A stretch of DNA of 64,000 bases from REBR01 sp033721915 (GTDB lineage Bacteria; Pseudomonadota; Gammaproteobacteria; Pseudomonadales; Oleiphilaceae). Where the stretch lies: positions 30,561 to 94,560 of the forward strand of contig JAWWAC010000007.1 of the NCBI GenBank assembly GCA_033721915.1, given 5' to 3'. Of this stretch, positions 8,197-17,139 are shown in pieces (positions within the stretch are counted from its first letter, which is position 1; the number at the start of each line of letters is the position of its first letter). A program made the translations under genes and the position numbers. A model generated the notes under the pieces. That model searched no databases and was not told the DNA's origin. It saw nothing but the letters and a program-made list of their open reading frames with translations.

Positions 8197-9704
8197 GACT
8201 GGAAGTTGCCCTGCCAATACTGATACCGCTGCTTGCCGGTGCCCTGTCGCTGGCCTGCTGGCGTTCGCGGATTCTGCAGCGATGGCTGGCGGTACTGGGC
8301 ACCGGTGCCCTGCTGGTCTCTTCGGTGGACCTACTGCGCAGTGTTTCCACGGACGGTATCGCCGTGCTGCATATGGGCAACTGGCAGGCGCCCTTCGGCA
8401 TCAGCCTGGTGGCGGACATGCTGGGTGCCATCATGGTGGTGCTCACCGGCATCACCGGCCTGGCCATTGCCCTGTTCTCACTGGGGTCCACCCCCAGGGC
8501 CCATGAGAAATTCGGCTATTACCCCCTGATGCACCTGTTGCTGGCCGGTGTGGCCGGTTCCTTTCTGACCGGTGACATCTTCAACCTCTATGTCTGGTTC
8601 GAGGTGATGCTGATCGCCTCCTTTGCCATGCTGACCCTGGGGGGTGAGCGGGCCCAGATGGAAGGGGCCATCAAGTACGTCACACTCAACCTGTTTTCCT
8701 CCGCCATTTTTCTCTCCGCCGTGGGGATTCTCTACGGCCTGGTGGGCACGCTGAACATGGCGGATATCGCCCAGAAGCTGGGGCAGGTGGAAGACCAGGG
8801 CATGGTCAATGTGGTGGCGGTGATGTTCATGGTGGCCTTTGGCATCAAGGCCTCCGCCTTTCCGCTGTTCTTCTGGCTGCCCGCCTCTTACCACACGCCG
8901 CTGGTGGGGGTGTCGGCCCTGTTTGCCGGGCTGCTGACCAAGGTGGGGGTGTATTCGCTGTTCCGCATGTTCACACTGGTGTTCAACCAGGACCCGGATT
9001 ACACCCACACCATACTGGTCTGGGTGGCGGCGCTGACCATGCTCACCGGTGTGCTGGGGGCGGCGGCGCAGTTTGAGTTCCGGCGCATACTGTCCTTCCA
9101 CATCATCAGCCAGATTGGCTACATGATACTGGGTCTGGCCCTGTTCACCCCACTGGCCATCATTGGTGGTGTGTTCTACATCATGCACCACATCATCGTG
9201 AAGACCACCCTGTTCCTGGTCAGCGGTATCACCTACCGGCTGCTGGGCAGCCATGAGCTGAAGAACCTGGGGGGCGTCTACCGTCACCGGCCCTTCCTGT
9301 CCATCCTGTTTCTGGTGCCGGCCCTGTCACTGGCGGGGCTGCCGCCACTGTCGGGCTTTTTTGCCAAGCTGGTGATCGTCCGTGCCGCCATTGAGGCCGA
9401 GGCCTGGGTGGTGACGGGTGTGGCGCTGCTGGTGGGGCTGCTGACCCTGTACTCCATGATCAAGATCTGGGCCGAGGTGTTCTGGAAGGCGGTGCCGGAC
9501 AAGGTCACTGAAACCCGCTATCTCAGCGGCACTCTGCCACTGGCCGGTGTCTGGTGGATGTATCTGCCGGTGATACTGCTGGCGGCCTGTACCCTGTTCA
9601 TCGGTCTTAACGGCGAACCCATTTACCAGATGGCGGAGGAGGCCGCAGAGCAGCTGTTTGCGCCGGAGCAATACATTGAAGCGGTTCTGGGGGCCACGCC
9701 ATGA
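8193..9704 (+). CDS. mrpD: Mrp antiporter subunit D
   Basis: MrpD is the second NuoL/M/N-like proton-translocating subunit. The 503-residue polytopic protein keeps the key Glu in NLYVWFEVMLIASFAML and the Lys in GIKASAFPLFFWLP. The start is a TTG at 8193 with AAGGAT about 11 bases upstream, overlapping the mrpC stop; the encoded N-terminus RLEVALPILIPLLAGA is normal for MrpD. A rare start codon in a coupled position may set subunit stoichiometry (inference). The end overlaps mrpE by four bases (ATGA). Confidence 0.96.
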   Translation: MRLEVALPILIPLLAGALSLACWRSRILQRWLAVLGTGALLVSSVDLLRSVSTDGIAVLHMGNWQAPFGISLVADMLGAIMVVLTGITGLAIALFSLGSTPRAHEKFGYYPLMHLLLAGVAGSFLTGDIFNLYVWFEVMLIASFAMLTLGGERAQMEGAIKYVTLNLFSSAIFLSAVGILYGLVGTLNMADIAQKLGQVEDQGMVNVVAVMFMVAFGIKASAFPLFFWLPASYHTPLVGVSALFAGLLTKVGVYSLFRMFTLVFNQDPDYTHTILVWVAALTMLTGVLGAAAQFEFRRILSFHIISQIGYMILGLALFTPLAIIGGVFYIMHHIIVKTTLFLVSGITYRLLGSHELKNLGGVYRHRPFLSILFLVPALSLAGLPPLSGFFAKLVIVRAAIEAEAWVVTGVALLVGLLTLYSMIKIWAEVFWKAVPDKVTETRYLSGTLPLAGVWWMYLPVILLAACTLFIGLNGEPIYQMAEEAAEQLFAPEQYIEAVLGATP

Positions 9705-10174
9705 TCGGTTTTTTCTGCAATGTGTGTCTGGCACTGATCTGGGTGGCGCTGACCGGCAGTTTTTCCGTGGGCAATATGCTGCTGGGCTTTTTCTTCAGCT
9801 ACGGTGTGCTGTCCCTGATGCAGAACGCGGTGCCGGGTCTGAAGGGGTACTCACAGCGTCTGCCACGGCTGATCCGGTTTGCCGTGTTCTTCCTCAAGGA
9901 GCTGGTGGTGGCCAACCTGAAGGTGGCTTACGACGTGGCCACGCCGGTGTGGTACATGAAGCCCGGTGTGGTCGGCATGCCACTGGCGGCAAAAACGGAT
10001 CTGGAAATCACACTGGTGGCCAATTTTATCTCCCTGACCCCGGGCACCCTGAGCCTGGACGTCTCGGATGACCGTGAAACCCTCTACATCCACGCCATGT
10101 TCGCGGATGATGAGGAGGATCTGATGACCAGCCTCAAGGAGCTGGAGCGGCGCATACTGGCCATCATTCGCTAA
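9701..10174 (+). CDS. mrpE: Mrp antiporter subunit E
   Basis: This 157-residue protein is MrpE. It has two N-terminal membrane segments and the family block VANFISLTPGTLSLDVSDD (about residues 106-124), followed by a soluble helical tail. MrpE is needed for stable assembly or full antiport activity of the complex in studied systems. It begins four bases inside mrpD and is 35 bases from mrpF. Confidence 0.95.
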   Translation: MIGFFCNVCLALIWVALTGSFSVGNMLLGFFFSYGVLSLMQNAVPGLKGYSQRLPRLIRFAVFFLKELVVANLKVAYDVATPVWYMKPGVVGMPLAAKTDLEITLVANFISLTPGTLSLDVSDDRETLYIHAMFADDEEDLMTSLKELERRILAIIR

Positions 10175-10209
10175 TCAACTGTGAAATCCCGGAGAGATCC
10201 GGTGCTGGA

Positions 10210-10491
10210 GTGTTCGTGATCGATAGCCTGATTATCCATGTGATCTACCCGATGCTGGCCCTGGCCCTGCTGATGGCGTCGATCCGTCTGGCCAGGGGGC
10301 CGTCACTGCTGGACCGTGTGGTGGCGCTGGAGCTGATGGCCTCCATTGTGGTGGGGGTAATTGGTGTGCATACCATCCAGACCGCCACACTCAGCTTCCT
10401 GGATGTGGCCATTGTGGTGGCGCTGATTGCCTTCCTGGCGGCGGTGGGTTTTGCCCGCTTTATCGAGCAAGGAGGACCCCGAAATGATTGA
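10210..10491 (+). CDS. mrpF: Mrp antiporter subunit F
   Basis: MrpF is a small three-helix subunit; this one has 93 residues with the expected RLARGPSLLDRVVALE segment (about 21-36), where an Asp is conserved. I used the GTG at 10210, with GGAGAG at 10192-10197; a second in-frame GTG at 10216 is possible. The last eight bases overlap the mrpG start. Confidence 0.93.
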   Translation: MFVIDSLIIHVIYPMLALALLMASIRLARGPSLLDRVVALELMASIVVGVIGVHTIQTATLSFLDVAIVVALIAFLAAVGFARFIEQGGPRND

Positions 10492-10903
10492 TCTGCTGGT
10501 GGCGTTTTTCCTGCTGAGCGGTTCCGCCTTCATGTTGCTGGCGGCACTGGGTGTCCTGCGGCTGCCGGACCTGCCCACAAGGATGCATGCTTCCACCAAG
10601 GCCGGTGCCATGGGGGCGATACTGATCATGGGGGCCGTGGTGTTCGCGTTTCTGGAATGGATCGCCTTTGCCCGCAGTGCTGCCATTGTCCTGTTTATCG
10701 TACTCACTGCCCCCATTGCCGCCCACGCCATTGGCCGAGCCGGTTATTTTGTGGGTGTGCCATTGTGGAACGGCACCATCAAGGATGAGCTGCGTGAGCG
10801 CTATGACCGGGAAACCCACGCACTGCGCAGCGTGGTCAAGCGTTCCGACACGGATGCCGACCCGGACCCGGACAGCGGCGAACGGCGCCCACCGCCCCGT
10901 TGA
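10484..10903 (+). CDS. mrpG: Mrp antiporter subunit G
   Basis: The final Mrp subunit has 139 residues, three helices, and the MnhG motif GVLRLPDLPTRMHASTKAG (about 27-45). Its start is the ATG at 10484 with GGAGG at 10471-10475; the frame is open further upstream only because it overlaps mrpF. The C-terminus is an acidic, Asp/Pro-rich cytoplasmic tail (DTDADPDPDSGERR) longer than in many homologues. The next gene follows after about 106 bases and may be cotranscribed. Confidence 0.94.
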   Translation: MIDLLVAFFLLSGSAFMLLAALGVLRLPDLPTRMHASTKAGAMGAILIMGAVVFAFLEWIAFARSAAIVLFIVLTAPIAAHAIGRAGYFVGVPLWNGTIKDELRERYDRETHALRSVVKRSDTDADPDPDSGERRPPPR

Positions 10904-11009
10904 CCGCCTCCCCCCGTTAATACGCTTTTCTTGCAGGGTCGGCTCCGCTACTGTGACCGGATGGCGGACCGTGAACACACCCCGGCTGACAGGAGGCTTC
11001 AGGCAGGCA

Positions 11010-12215
11010 ATGTGGCAGAAATGGCGACAGATACTGCTGAACCCCAGTGTAGATCCGGACCTGCTTGAGCAGGCCCTGACCCGGGCCAGTGAGCAGCAGC
11101 CGCCACCGGTGCTGTGGCTGCTGGGCAAGACCCAGTCCGGCAAGACGTCCATCATCAGGGCCCTCACCGGCAGCGGCCGGGCGGAAATCGGCAATGGATT
11201 TGAGCCCTGCACCCGCACCGCCTATTTCTTTGACTTCCCTTACCAGGCACCGGTGGTGCGCTTTCTCGATACCCGGGGCCTGGGTGAGCGTGACTACGAC
11301 CCTGAGGAGGACCTGCGCTACTGCGAGCAGCAGTCCCATCTGGTGGTGGCGGTGATGAAGGCGTCGGATCAGGACCAGTCCGCGGTCTGGCGGGTGCTGG
11401 AAACGGTGCGCCGCCGTCACCCTCACTGGCCGGTACTGCTGGTGCAGACCGCGCTGCATGAACTGTACGAGCCGGGGCAGGAGCATGGGCGGCCCTGGCC
11501 CTTCCAGGATCCGGCACTGGCCCATTGCATTCCGGGGGATCTGCAGCGCTGCCTGGCCCATCAGCAGGCTTCACTGAGGGCCCTGCCCGGTGAGGGGCGT
11601 CTGCTGAGCGTGCCGGTGGATCTCACACTGCCGGAAGACGGCTTTGAGCCACAGCATTACGGCCTTGAGGCGCTCTGGGATGGCATCGAGGCGGTCTCAT
11701 CACTGGGCCTTCAGTCCATGCTGCAGGGGGATGCCGGGGTGGTGGACGCCTACAGCCGCGCAGCACACCCCCATATCATCGGTCACAGCCTGGCCGCCGC
11801 CGCACTGGGGGCCATTCCACTGGTGGATGTGGCGCTGATTCCCACCTTACAGGTCAAACTGCTGCAGTCCCTGGCCTCCCTCTATGGGTTTCGCTGGGAC
11901 CGGCGCCGTGCCACGGAGTTTTTCGGCCTGCTCGGCGCCGGCCTGGTGGCCGGCTACGGGCTGCGCTGGGCGGGTCGCGGGCTGGTGAAGCTGATCCCGG
12001 TCTGGGGGCAGACCGCCGGGGCGGTCTGGGGGGCTTCCTCCAGTGCGGCGGTGACCTTTGCCCTGGGCAAGGCGGCCTGTTACTACCTGGCCCGCAAGAG
12101 CGAGGGCATGGCCGTGGATGCCACCACACTCAGGAGCATCTACGCCGAGGCGTTCCGCCGTGGCGTGCCTCTGGGTGACTCCTCCCGGCCGGGGCCGGAG
12201 GAGCCCGGGCCATGA
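11010..12215 (+). CDS. P-loop GTPase with C-terminal DUF697-like membrane domain
   Basis: This 401-residue protein combines an Era/Obg-class GTPase domain (about 1-235) with a C-terminal helical, hydrophobic DUF697-like region (about 245-385). G1 reads GKTQSGKTS near residues 38-46 and G3 reads DTRG near 86-89. No NKxD is seen at G4; the corresponding strand reads LLVQTALHEL, so guanine specificity is uncertain. I chose the ATG at 11010, which follows AGGAGG (10991-10996) and a closer AGGCAGG; the frame is open further upstream with no family-like content. It overlaps the next GTPase gene by four bases, so the two probably act together at the inner membrane. The role is unknown. Confidence 0.82.
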   Translation: MWQKWRQILLNPSVDPDLLEQALTRASEQQPPPVLWLLGKTQSGKTSIIRALTGSGRAEIGNGFEPCTRTAYFFDFPYQAPVVRFLDTRGLGERDYDPEEDLRYCEQQSHLVVAVMKASDQDQSAVWRVLETVRRRHPHWPVLLVQTALHELYEPGQEHGRPWPFQDPALAHCIPGDLQRCLAHQQASLRALPGEGRLLSVPVDLTLPEDGFEPQHYGLEALWDGIEAVSSLGLQSMLQGDAGVVDAYSRAAHPHIIGHSLAAAALGAIPLVDVALIPTLQVKLLQSLASLYGFRWDRRRATEFFGLLGAGLVAGYGLRWAGRGLVKLIPVWGQTAGAVWGASSSAAVTFALGKAACYYLARKSEGMAVDATTLRSIYAEAFRRGVPLGDSSRPGPEEPGP

Positions 12216-13777
12216 AATCCCTGCTCAGGGCCTTTGGCCCGCTGCATCTTCTGGCACTGCTGATCACGGCACTGCCACTGATGGCACTGCCGGCTCTGGG
12301 GGGGCTCTGGCTGTGGCAGTCGGGGGCGTTCTGGTACTGGGTGGCAGGGCTGACACTGTCGGGTGTCTGTGGCTATGGACTGCATCGACTGGCACTGGCC
12401 CGGGAAACGAAAAACGCCACCCCTGAGACCGCCGGTCAGGGCCGCCCCGTGACAGGGCCCGGCGAGCACTGGCCCCCCTCCGCGCAAACCCCCTGGCAGG
12501 CGGTCACGGCACTGGCGGATGAGGTGGACCCGGCGGAATGGCCACTGGCGGACGGGGCCCGCCTGTGGCAGCTGGGCCGTGACACCCTGGAGACAGTGGC
12601 CCGTCACTATCACCCCCACCGCAAGAACCCGCTGCTGGAGATGACACTGCCCCATGCACTGCTGATTATTGAACGGGCCAGCCAGGAGCTGCGCCAGAGA
12701 ATCACCGACCATGTGCCATTCAGCCACCGCCTGACACTGGGGGCCGTCTCCAGGGCCCGTGGCTGGAAGGAGCAGGCCAGCCGCCTGGAGACCCTCTATC
12801 GGGTGGGTTACGGTGTGCTGGACCCCTCAAGCGTGGTGTTCCGGGAGTTTCGCCGTGAGATGGGCAACCGCATACTGGGTTACGGCTCACGGCAGGTGCA
12901 GACCTGGCTGCTGCAGGAATACGTGCGCAAGGTGGGCTACTACGCCATTGAGCTCTACAGCGGCAAGCTGCTGCTCTCCGGTGAGCCCCCCGGGCAACTG
13001 ACCGACGAATCCGCCCGCCAGCGGCAGTCGTCCTCCCCGCGGCCCACTGAGCCCTTGCGGATTCTGCTGCTGGGGCGCAGCAACGCCGGCAAGTCCAGTC
13101 TGATCAACGGCCTGTTCGGGGAGCTGACCGCCGCGGAGGATGTGCTGGCGGACACCACCGGCGAGGTGAGTGCCTACCGTCTTGAGCGCTCCGGCATGAC
13201 GCAGGCGCTGGTGCTGGATACGCCGGGTCTGGACGCCAGCCTGTTAAGCACAACAGAACTGCAGCGCCAGCTGGATTCCGCCGACCTGGTGCTCTGGGTC
13301 AGCGCTGCCCACCGCCCTGACCGTGAGCAGGAGCGACAGCACCTGGACCGGGTACGGGACTGGCTGCAACGGGATCCGGACCGTCGCCCGCCTTCCATGC
13401 TCTTTGTGCTCAGCCATATCGACCGGTTAAGGCCACTGCGGGAATGGCAGCCACCTTACGATCTGCAACAGGGCGACAGCCCCAAGGCGCAATCCATCCG
13501 CGCGGCGACACAGGCCGCGGCCCGGGACCTGGGCGTGGCGCCGGAGTCCATGATTCCGGTCTGTTTGCATCCGCAACGGCGCTACAACCTGGACGACACC
13601 CTCTGGGCCGCCATGCTGTCCCAGCAGGATGAGGCGCTGCGTGTGCGTCTTCTGCGCTGTATCCATCAGCAGCGACGTCGGGAAAACTGGTCTCTGCTGA
13701 GGCAGCAGCTGGTCAACAGCGGCCGCCTTCTGGTGTCCGTGGCGGCGGGTCGCCGTGACGGCAGAGCCGATCCATAA
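12212..13777 (+). CDS. Membrane-anchored Era-like GTPase
   Basis: This 521-residue protein has two N-terminal membrane helices (about 9-60), a soluble helical middle (about 90-270), and an Era-like GTPase domain. G1 is GRSNAGKSS near residues 287-295 and G3 is DTPGLD. G4 is SHID instead of NKxD, an uncommon form that keeps only the Asp. It starts four bases inside the preceding GTPase gene. The pair has the look of a paired membrane-GTPase cassette of unknown role. Its place after mrpG may be chance or may link it to ion homeostasis; no sequence feature decides this. Confidence 0.83.
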   Translation: MKSLLRAFGPLHLLALLITALPLMALPALGGLWLWQSGAFWYWVAGLTLSGVCGYGLHRLALARETKNATPETAGQGRPVTGPGEHWPPSAQTPWQAVTALADEVDPAEWPLADGARLWQLGRDTLETVARHYHPHRKNPLLEMTLPHALLIIERASQELRQRITDHVPFSHRLTLGAVSRARGWKEQASRLETLYRVGYGVLDPSSVVFREFRREMGNRILGYGSRQVQTWLLQEYVRKVGYYAIELYSGKLLLSGEPPGQLTDESARQRQSSSPRPTEPLRILLLGRSNAGKSSLINGLFGELTAAEDVLADTTGEVSAYRLERSGMTQALVLDTPGLDASLLSTTELQRQLDSADLVLWVSAAHRPDREQERQHLDRVRDWLQRDPDRRPPSMLFVLSHIDRLRPLREWQPPYDLQQGDSPKAQSIRAATQAAARDLGVAPESMIPVCLHPQRRYNLDDTLWAAMLSQQDEALRVRLLRCIHQQRRRENWSLLRQQLVNSGRLLVSVAAGRRDGRADP

Positions 13778-13920
13778 AATACTTTAAAACCGGGCTCTTT
13801 CATCTGGTCTGCCAGGATCATTGCGCCGTATGATTATCATATTCACTCTGTCTGGAGGCGCAACTTCGCTCAATATGGCCCTGAATAAAACGATTTCCCA
13901 GTCCCCACTTTCACCCAGGC

Positions 13921-16815
13921 ATGCCTAGACCCATGCCCAGAATCCTAGTGATTGATCAGGATCCGGGCTCGGTCGCCATCACGGCGCGGATTCTCCGCCG
14001 CAACGGTTACGAGGTGCAGGAATCCCCGGGCAATGGCGACCACTTCCAGAAACTGTGCCAGTTCCGGCCGGATCTGGTGCTGTTGGGGCTGCGTCCGTCG
14101 GATGTGAAAAGTTCTCCCCTGGTAAGGGCCTTGCGGGAGGATCCGGACCTGTCCGCCACATTTGTGGTGAGCATTTCCTCCAGCCTGGCCCAGCCCGGTG
14201 ACAGTGCCCTGCACCACGAGACCGGTGCGGACGGTTTTATTACCCGGCCCGTGTCCGATGAGGAGCTGCTTTCCCGGGTGGACGGTTTCCTGGAGCTCAA
14301 GCGCACCCAGGACAAGCTGCGAGACAGCCAGCAGAACCTCAACAAGCTGGTGGAAAGCAATGCCGACGGGATACTGATTGTTTCCAGCGATGGTGAGGTT
14401 CTTTATGCCAACCAGGCGGCCGCCAGAGGCTTCGGTCAGGATAAGTACGCACTGATTGGTGAAAGTTTTGGCTTTCCTCTGTCCCCGGGTGAGAGCACTG
14501 AAATCGAGGTGGGCCGAAGCGACGGCACGGTCACACTGATGGAGATGCGGGTGGTGGATCTGGTCTGGCACGGTCAGCCGGCCTGGCTGGCTTCCCTGCG
14601 GGATATCACTGAGCGCCACCAGGCCCATGAGGCCATGCAGGCGCGGCAGCGTGTGCAAAAAACGGTGCTGAGTGTGGCCCATGGGGTTTCCGGGCAGAGC
14701 GGCCATGCGTTTTTCGAGCAGCTGGCCTGCCACATCAACGAGGCCGTTGGCAGTCAGGCTGTGATCATTTCCAGGCTCATGCGTCATGAAGGGGCGACAT
14801 TGCGCACCCTGTCCGTGGTCCACGGTACCCGCTCCTGCGCCAACAGAGATCACCCGCTGGCAGGCAGTTTCTGCGAGAAGCTGCTCAGTGAGGGCACTTA
14901 TTCCGTATGCCGGAATCTGGCTCAGCAGTCTTATACCATTCCAGGGCCGGGCTGGCCGGACATGGCGGCCTGCATGGGGTTGCGCCTGGACAACAGCGCG
15001 GGGCAACCCATTGGCTTCCTGCTGGTCCTGTTCAGCCACCCACTGCAGGAGCAGGACCTGCTCAGTCACACACTGACCATCTTTGCCAGCCGGGCCGCCG
15101 CGGAGATTGAGCGCATCAACACCGATGTGCGGATCCGCGACCAGGCCTCACTGCTGGACAAGGCTCAGGACGCCATCATGGTCCTGGGCATCGACCAGCG
15201 GGTGCTGTACTGGAACAAGAGTGCCGAGCGTCTATATGGCTGGAGTGCCGATGAGGCATTCGGACAGTCTCTGGAAAGCCTGATCGCCGAGAACCGCGAG
15301 GATTTCGCCCACAGTCTGATCCGGGTGCTGGAGCAGGGCAGCTGGAATGGCGAGGCCACTTACCGGCACCGTGACGGCACCCTTCTGGTGGTGGAAGGGC
15401 GCTGGTCGCTGGTCCGTGATGAGGATGACCGGCCACAGTCCATGCTGGTCATCAACACCGACATTACCCAGAGAAAGGCGGCGGAAAAGGAAATCGAGAA
15501 CCTGGCCTTTTTCGATCATCTGACGGGACTGCCCAACCGCCGGCTTCTGGTGGACCGTCTGCAACAGGCACTGGCGGTGACCCAGCGCAGCGGCGAAATG
15601 GGGGCCCTGTTCTTCCTGGATCTGGACGAGTTCAAGACCCTCAATGACACCATGGGCCATGACCTGGGAGACCAGCTGTTGCAGGAAGTGGCCAGCCGCC
15701 TCCTGTCCACTGTGCGTGAAAGTGACACCGTGGCCCGCCTGGGAGGGGACGAGTTTGTGCTGATGCTGCCCTCGGTGGACCGTGACTCGGGTGTGGTCGG
15801 TGGGGTGGCTTCCACCATCAGTGACAAGCTGCTGCGCTCTTTCCAGTGGCCCTTTCTCCTTAAAGGCCAGGAGTATTTCATCACCCCCAGCATCGGCGTC
15901 ACCTTTTTTGATGCCCACTCCCGCAGCGTGGACCAGTTGCTGAAACAGGCGGATCTGGCCATGTACCAGGCCAAGGCCGCCGGGCGCAACGCGGTGCGGT
16001 TCTTTGACCAGGAAATGGAGTCCGCCGTCTCCCTGCGGGTATCCCGTGAAAAAGAGCTCAGGCAGGCCATTGAACAGCATCAGTTCTGCCTGTATTACCA
16101 GCCCCAGGTCAACCATCGCGGTGAGGTCGTCGGCGCCGAAGCGCTGGTGCGCTGGCAACACCCGCAGCGGGGCCTGGTCAGCCCGGCGGAGTTTATCCCC
16201 CTGGCAGAGGAGACCGGCCTGATCCTGGAGCTTGGCCGGCAGGTATTGCGTCTTGCCTGCCAGCAGCTGATGAAGTGGGGGGAGGATGAGCGGATGGCCA
16301 CGCTGGTGCTGTCCGTGAATGTCAGTGCCCGGCAGTTCCGTCACCCGGAGTTTGTGGCGGAGACACTGGCGGTCCTGGATCAGAGCGGTGCCGCCCCCCA
16401 TCGTCTGAAATTCGAGCTGACCGAAAGCCTGATGCTGGACGACATGGACCGGGTGATTGACCGCATGGGCGCACTGCGCAAGCGGGGGGTGACCTTCTCG
16501 CTGGATGACTTCGGCACCGGTTACTCCTCGCTGTTCTATCTCAAGAACCTGCCACTGGACCAGCTGAAAATCGACCAGTCTTTTGTGCGGGATGTGCTGC
16601 AGGATCCCAACGATGCGGTGATCGCCCGAACCGTGATTCGCCTTGGTCAGAGTCTGGGACTGTCTGTAATTGCTGAAGGGGTGGAAGAGGAGGCCCAGAA
16701 AAACCTGCTCAGCGAATACGGTTGCCTGGAATACCAGGGTTATTATTTCAGTCGCCCCGTACCCATCGGGCAATTCGAAGCCTTTATGAAGGATAGCTGC
16801 CCCCATGACGGATGA
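13921..16815 (+). CDS. Pseudo-receiver/PAS/GAF/PAS/GGDEF/EAL c-di-GMP signalling protein
   Basis: The 964-residue cytosolic protein begins with a receiver fold (about 5-128) that keeps the acidic pair D12/D14 but has Gly56 where the phosphoacceptor Asp belongs (LVLLGLRPSD) and Arg109 in place of the conserved Lys. It is therefore a pseudo-receiver. Then come PAS (about 140-235), GAF (about 250-395), a second PAS (about 405-520), GGDEF (about 525-695) and EAL (about 705-955). The cyclase site is RLGGDEF with an intact RESD inhibitory site. The phosphodiesterase motifs EALVRW, NVSARQF, DDFGTGYSS and LKIDQSFV are all present, so both activities are possible. The 3' end overlaps kaiB by 11 bases. 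CikA of cyanobacteria binds KaiB with a pseudo-receiver, which suggests direct KaiB contact (inference). The ribosome binding site is weak. Confidence 0.93.
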   Translation: MPRPMPRILVIDQDPGSVAITARILRRNGYEVQESPGNGDHFQKLCQFRPDLVLLGLRPSDVKSSPLVRALREDPDLSATFVVSISSSLAQPGDSALHHETGADGFITRPVSDEELLSRVDGFLELKRTQDKLRDSQQNLNKLVESNADGILIVSSDGEVLYANQAAARGFGQDKYALIGESFGFPLSPGESTEIEVGRSDGTVTLMEMRVVDLVWHGQPAWLASLRDITERHQAHEAMQARQRVQKTVLSVAHGVSGQSGHAFFEQLACHINEAVGSQAVIISRLMRHEGATLRTLSVVHGTRSCANRDHPLAGSFCEKLLSEGTYSVCRNLAQQSYTIPGPGWPDMAACMGLRLDNSAGQPIGFLLVLFSHPLQEQDLLSHTLTIFASRAAAEIERINTDVRIRDQASLLDKAQDAIMVLGIDQRVLYWNKSAERLYGWSADEAFGQSLESLIAENREDFAHSLIRVLEQGSWNGEATYRHRDGTLLVVEGRWSLVRDEDDRPQSMLVINTDITQRKAAEKEIENLAFFDHLTGLPNRRLLVDRLQQALAVTQRSGEMGALFFLDLDEFKTLNDTMGHDLGDQLLQEVASRLLSTVRESDTVARLGGDEFVLMLPSVDRDSGVVGGVASTISDKLLRSFQWPFLLKGQEYFITPSIGVTFFDAHSRSVDQLLKQADLAMYQAKAAGRNAVRFFDQEMESAVSLRVSREKELRQAIEQHQFCLYYQPQVNHRGEVVGAEALVRWQHPQRGLVSPAEFIPLAEETGLILELGRQVLRLACQQLMKWGEDERMATLVLSVNVSARQFRHPEFVAETLAVLDQSGAAPHRLKFELTESLMLDDMDRVIDRMGALRKRGVTFSLDDFGTGYSSLFYLKNLPLDQLKIDQSFVRDVLQDPNDAVIARTVIRLGQSLGLSVIAEGVEEEAQKNLLSEYGCLEYQGYYFSRPVPIGQFEAFMKDSCPHDG

Positions 16816-17086
16816 GATTGTTGAGCTGGTGCTGTATGTCACCGGCGACAGCGGCCGGGCCCGGCGGGCCATCGACAGCCTCCAGTCCCTCTGTGACCGG
16901 CAACTGCCTGCCGGCAGTCATTTCCGGGTGGTCGATGTGGTGGCCGAGCCGGAACTGGCCCGTAAGGCCCGGATTCTGGCCACACCCACGCTCCAGAAAC
17001 TCTCACCGGGCCCGCCAAGGCGCATTGTGGGTGATATCGCCAGTATGGACGGAGTCCTGTCCGCACTGGATCTTGAACCCAAGTGA
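16805..17086 (+). CDS. kaiB: KaiB-family clock protein
   Basis: The 93-residue protein is a KaiB homologue with a thioredoxin-like fold. It shares the family signature along its whole length: LVLYVTGDSG at the N-terminus, then RVVDVVAEPELA, the invariant RILATPTLQKLSPGPPRRI and VGDIAS. KaiB in cyanobacteria switches fold and binds the CI ring of KaiC, sequestering KaiA and recruiting CikA. The Gly and Asp in VGD, linked to fold switching, are conserved. It lacks the acidic C-terminal extension of the Synechococcus protein. The start lies inside the gene for the pseudo-receiver c-di-GMP protein, and kaiC follows after 53 bases, so all three are probably cotranscribed. Confidence 0.93.
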   Translation: MTDEIVELVLYVTGDSGRARRAIDSLQSLCDRQLPAGSHFRVVDVVAEPELARKARILATPTLQKLSPGPPRRIVGDIASMDGVLSALDLEPK

Positions 17087-17139
17087 CGGTTCGGCCTGTC
17101 ATGGCCTTATGAATGATGGATGCCACAAGGAGTAATCCC

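Noticed and set aside
13945..15069. Minus-strand frame (374 codons) opposite the pseudo-receiver and PAS region
   Set aside because: Shadow frame; the sense strand codes receiver, PAS and GAF folds.
15232..16872. Long minus-strand open frame (546 codons) opposite the GGDEF/EAL gene
   Set aside because: The plus strand encodes a complete multi-domain protein with all motifs; the antisense frame has His/Gln-rich low-quality sequence and no family character, a typical GC-rich shadow.
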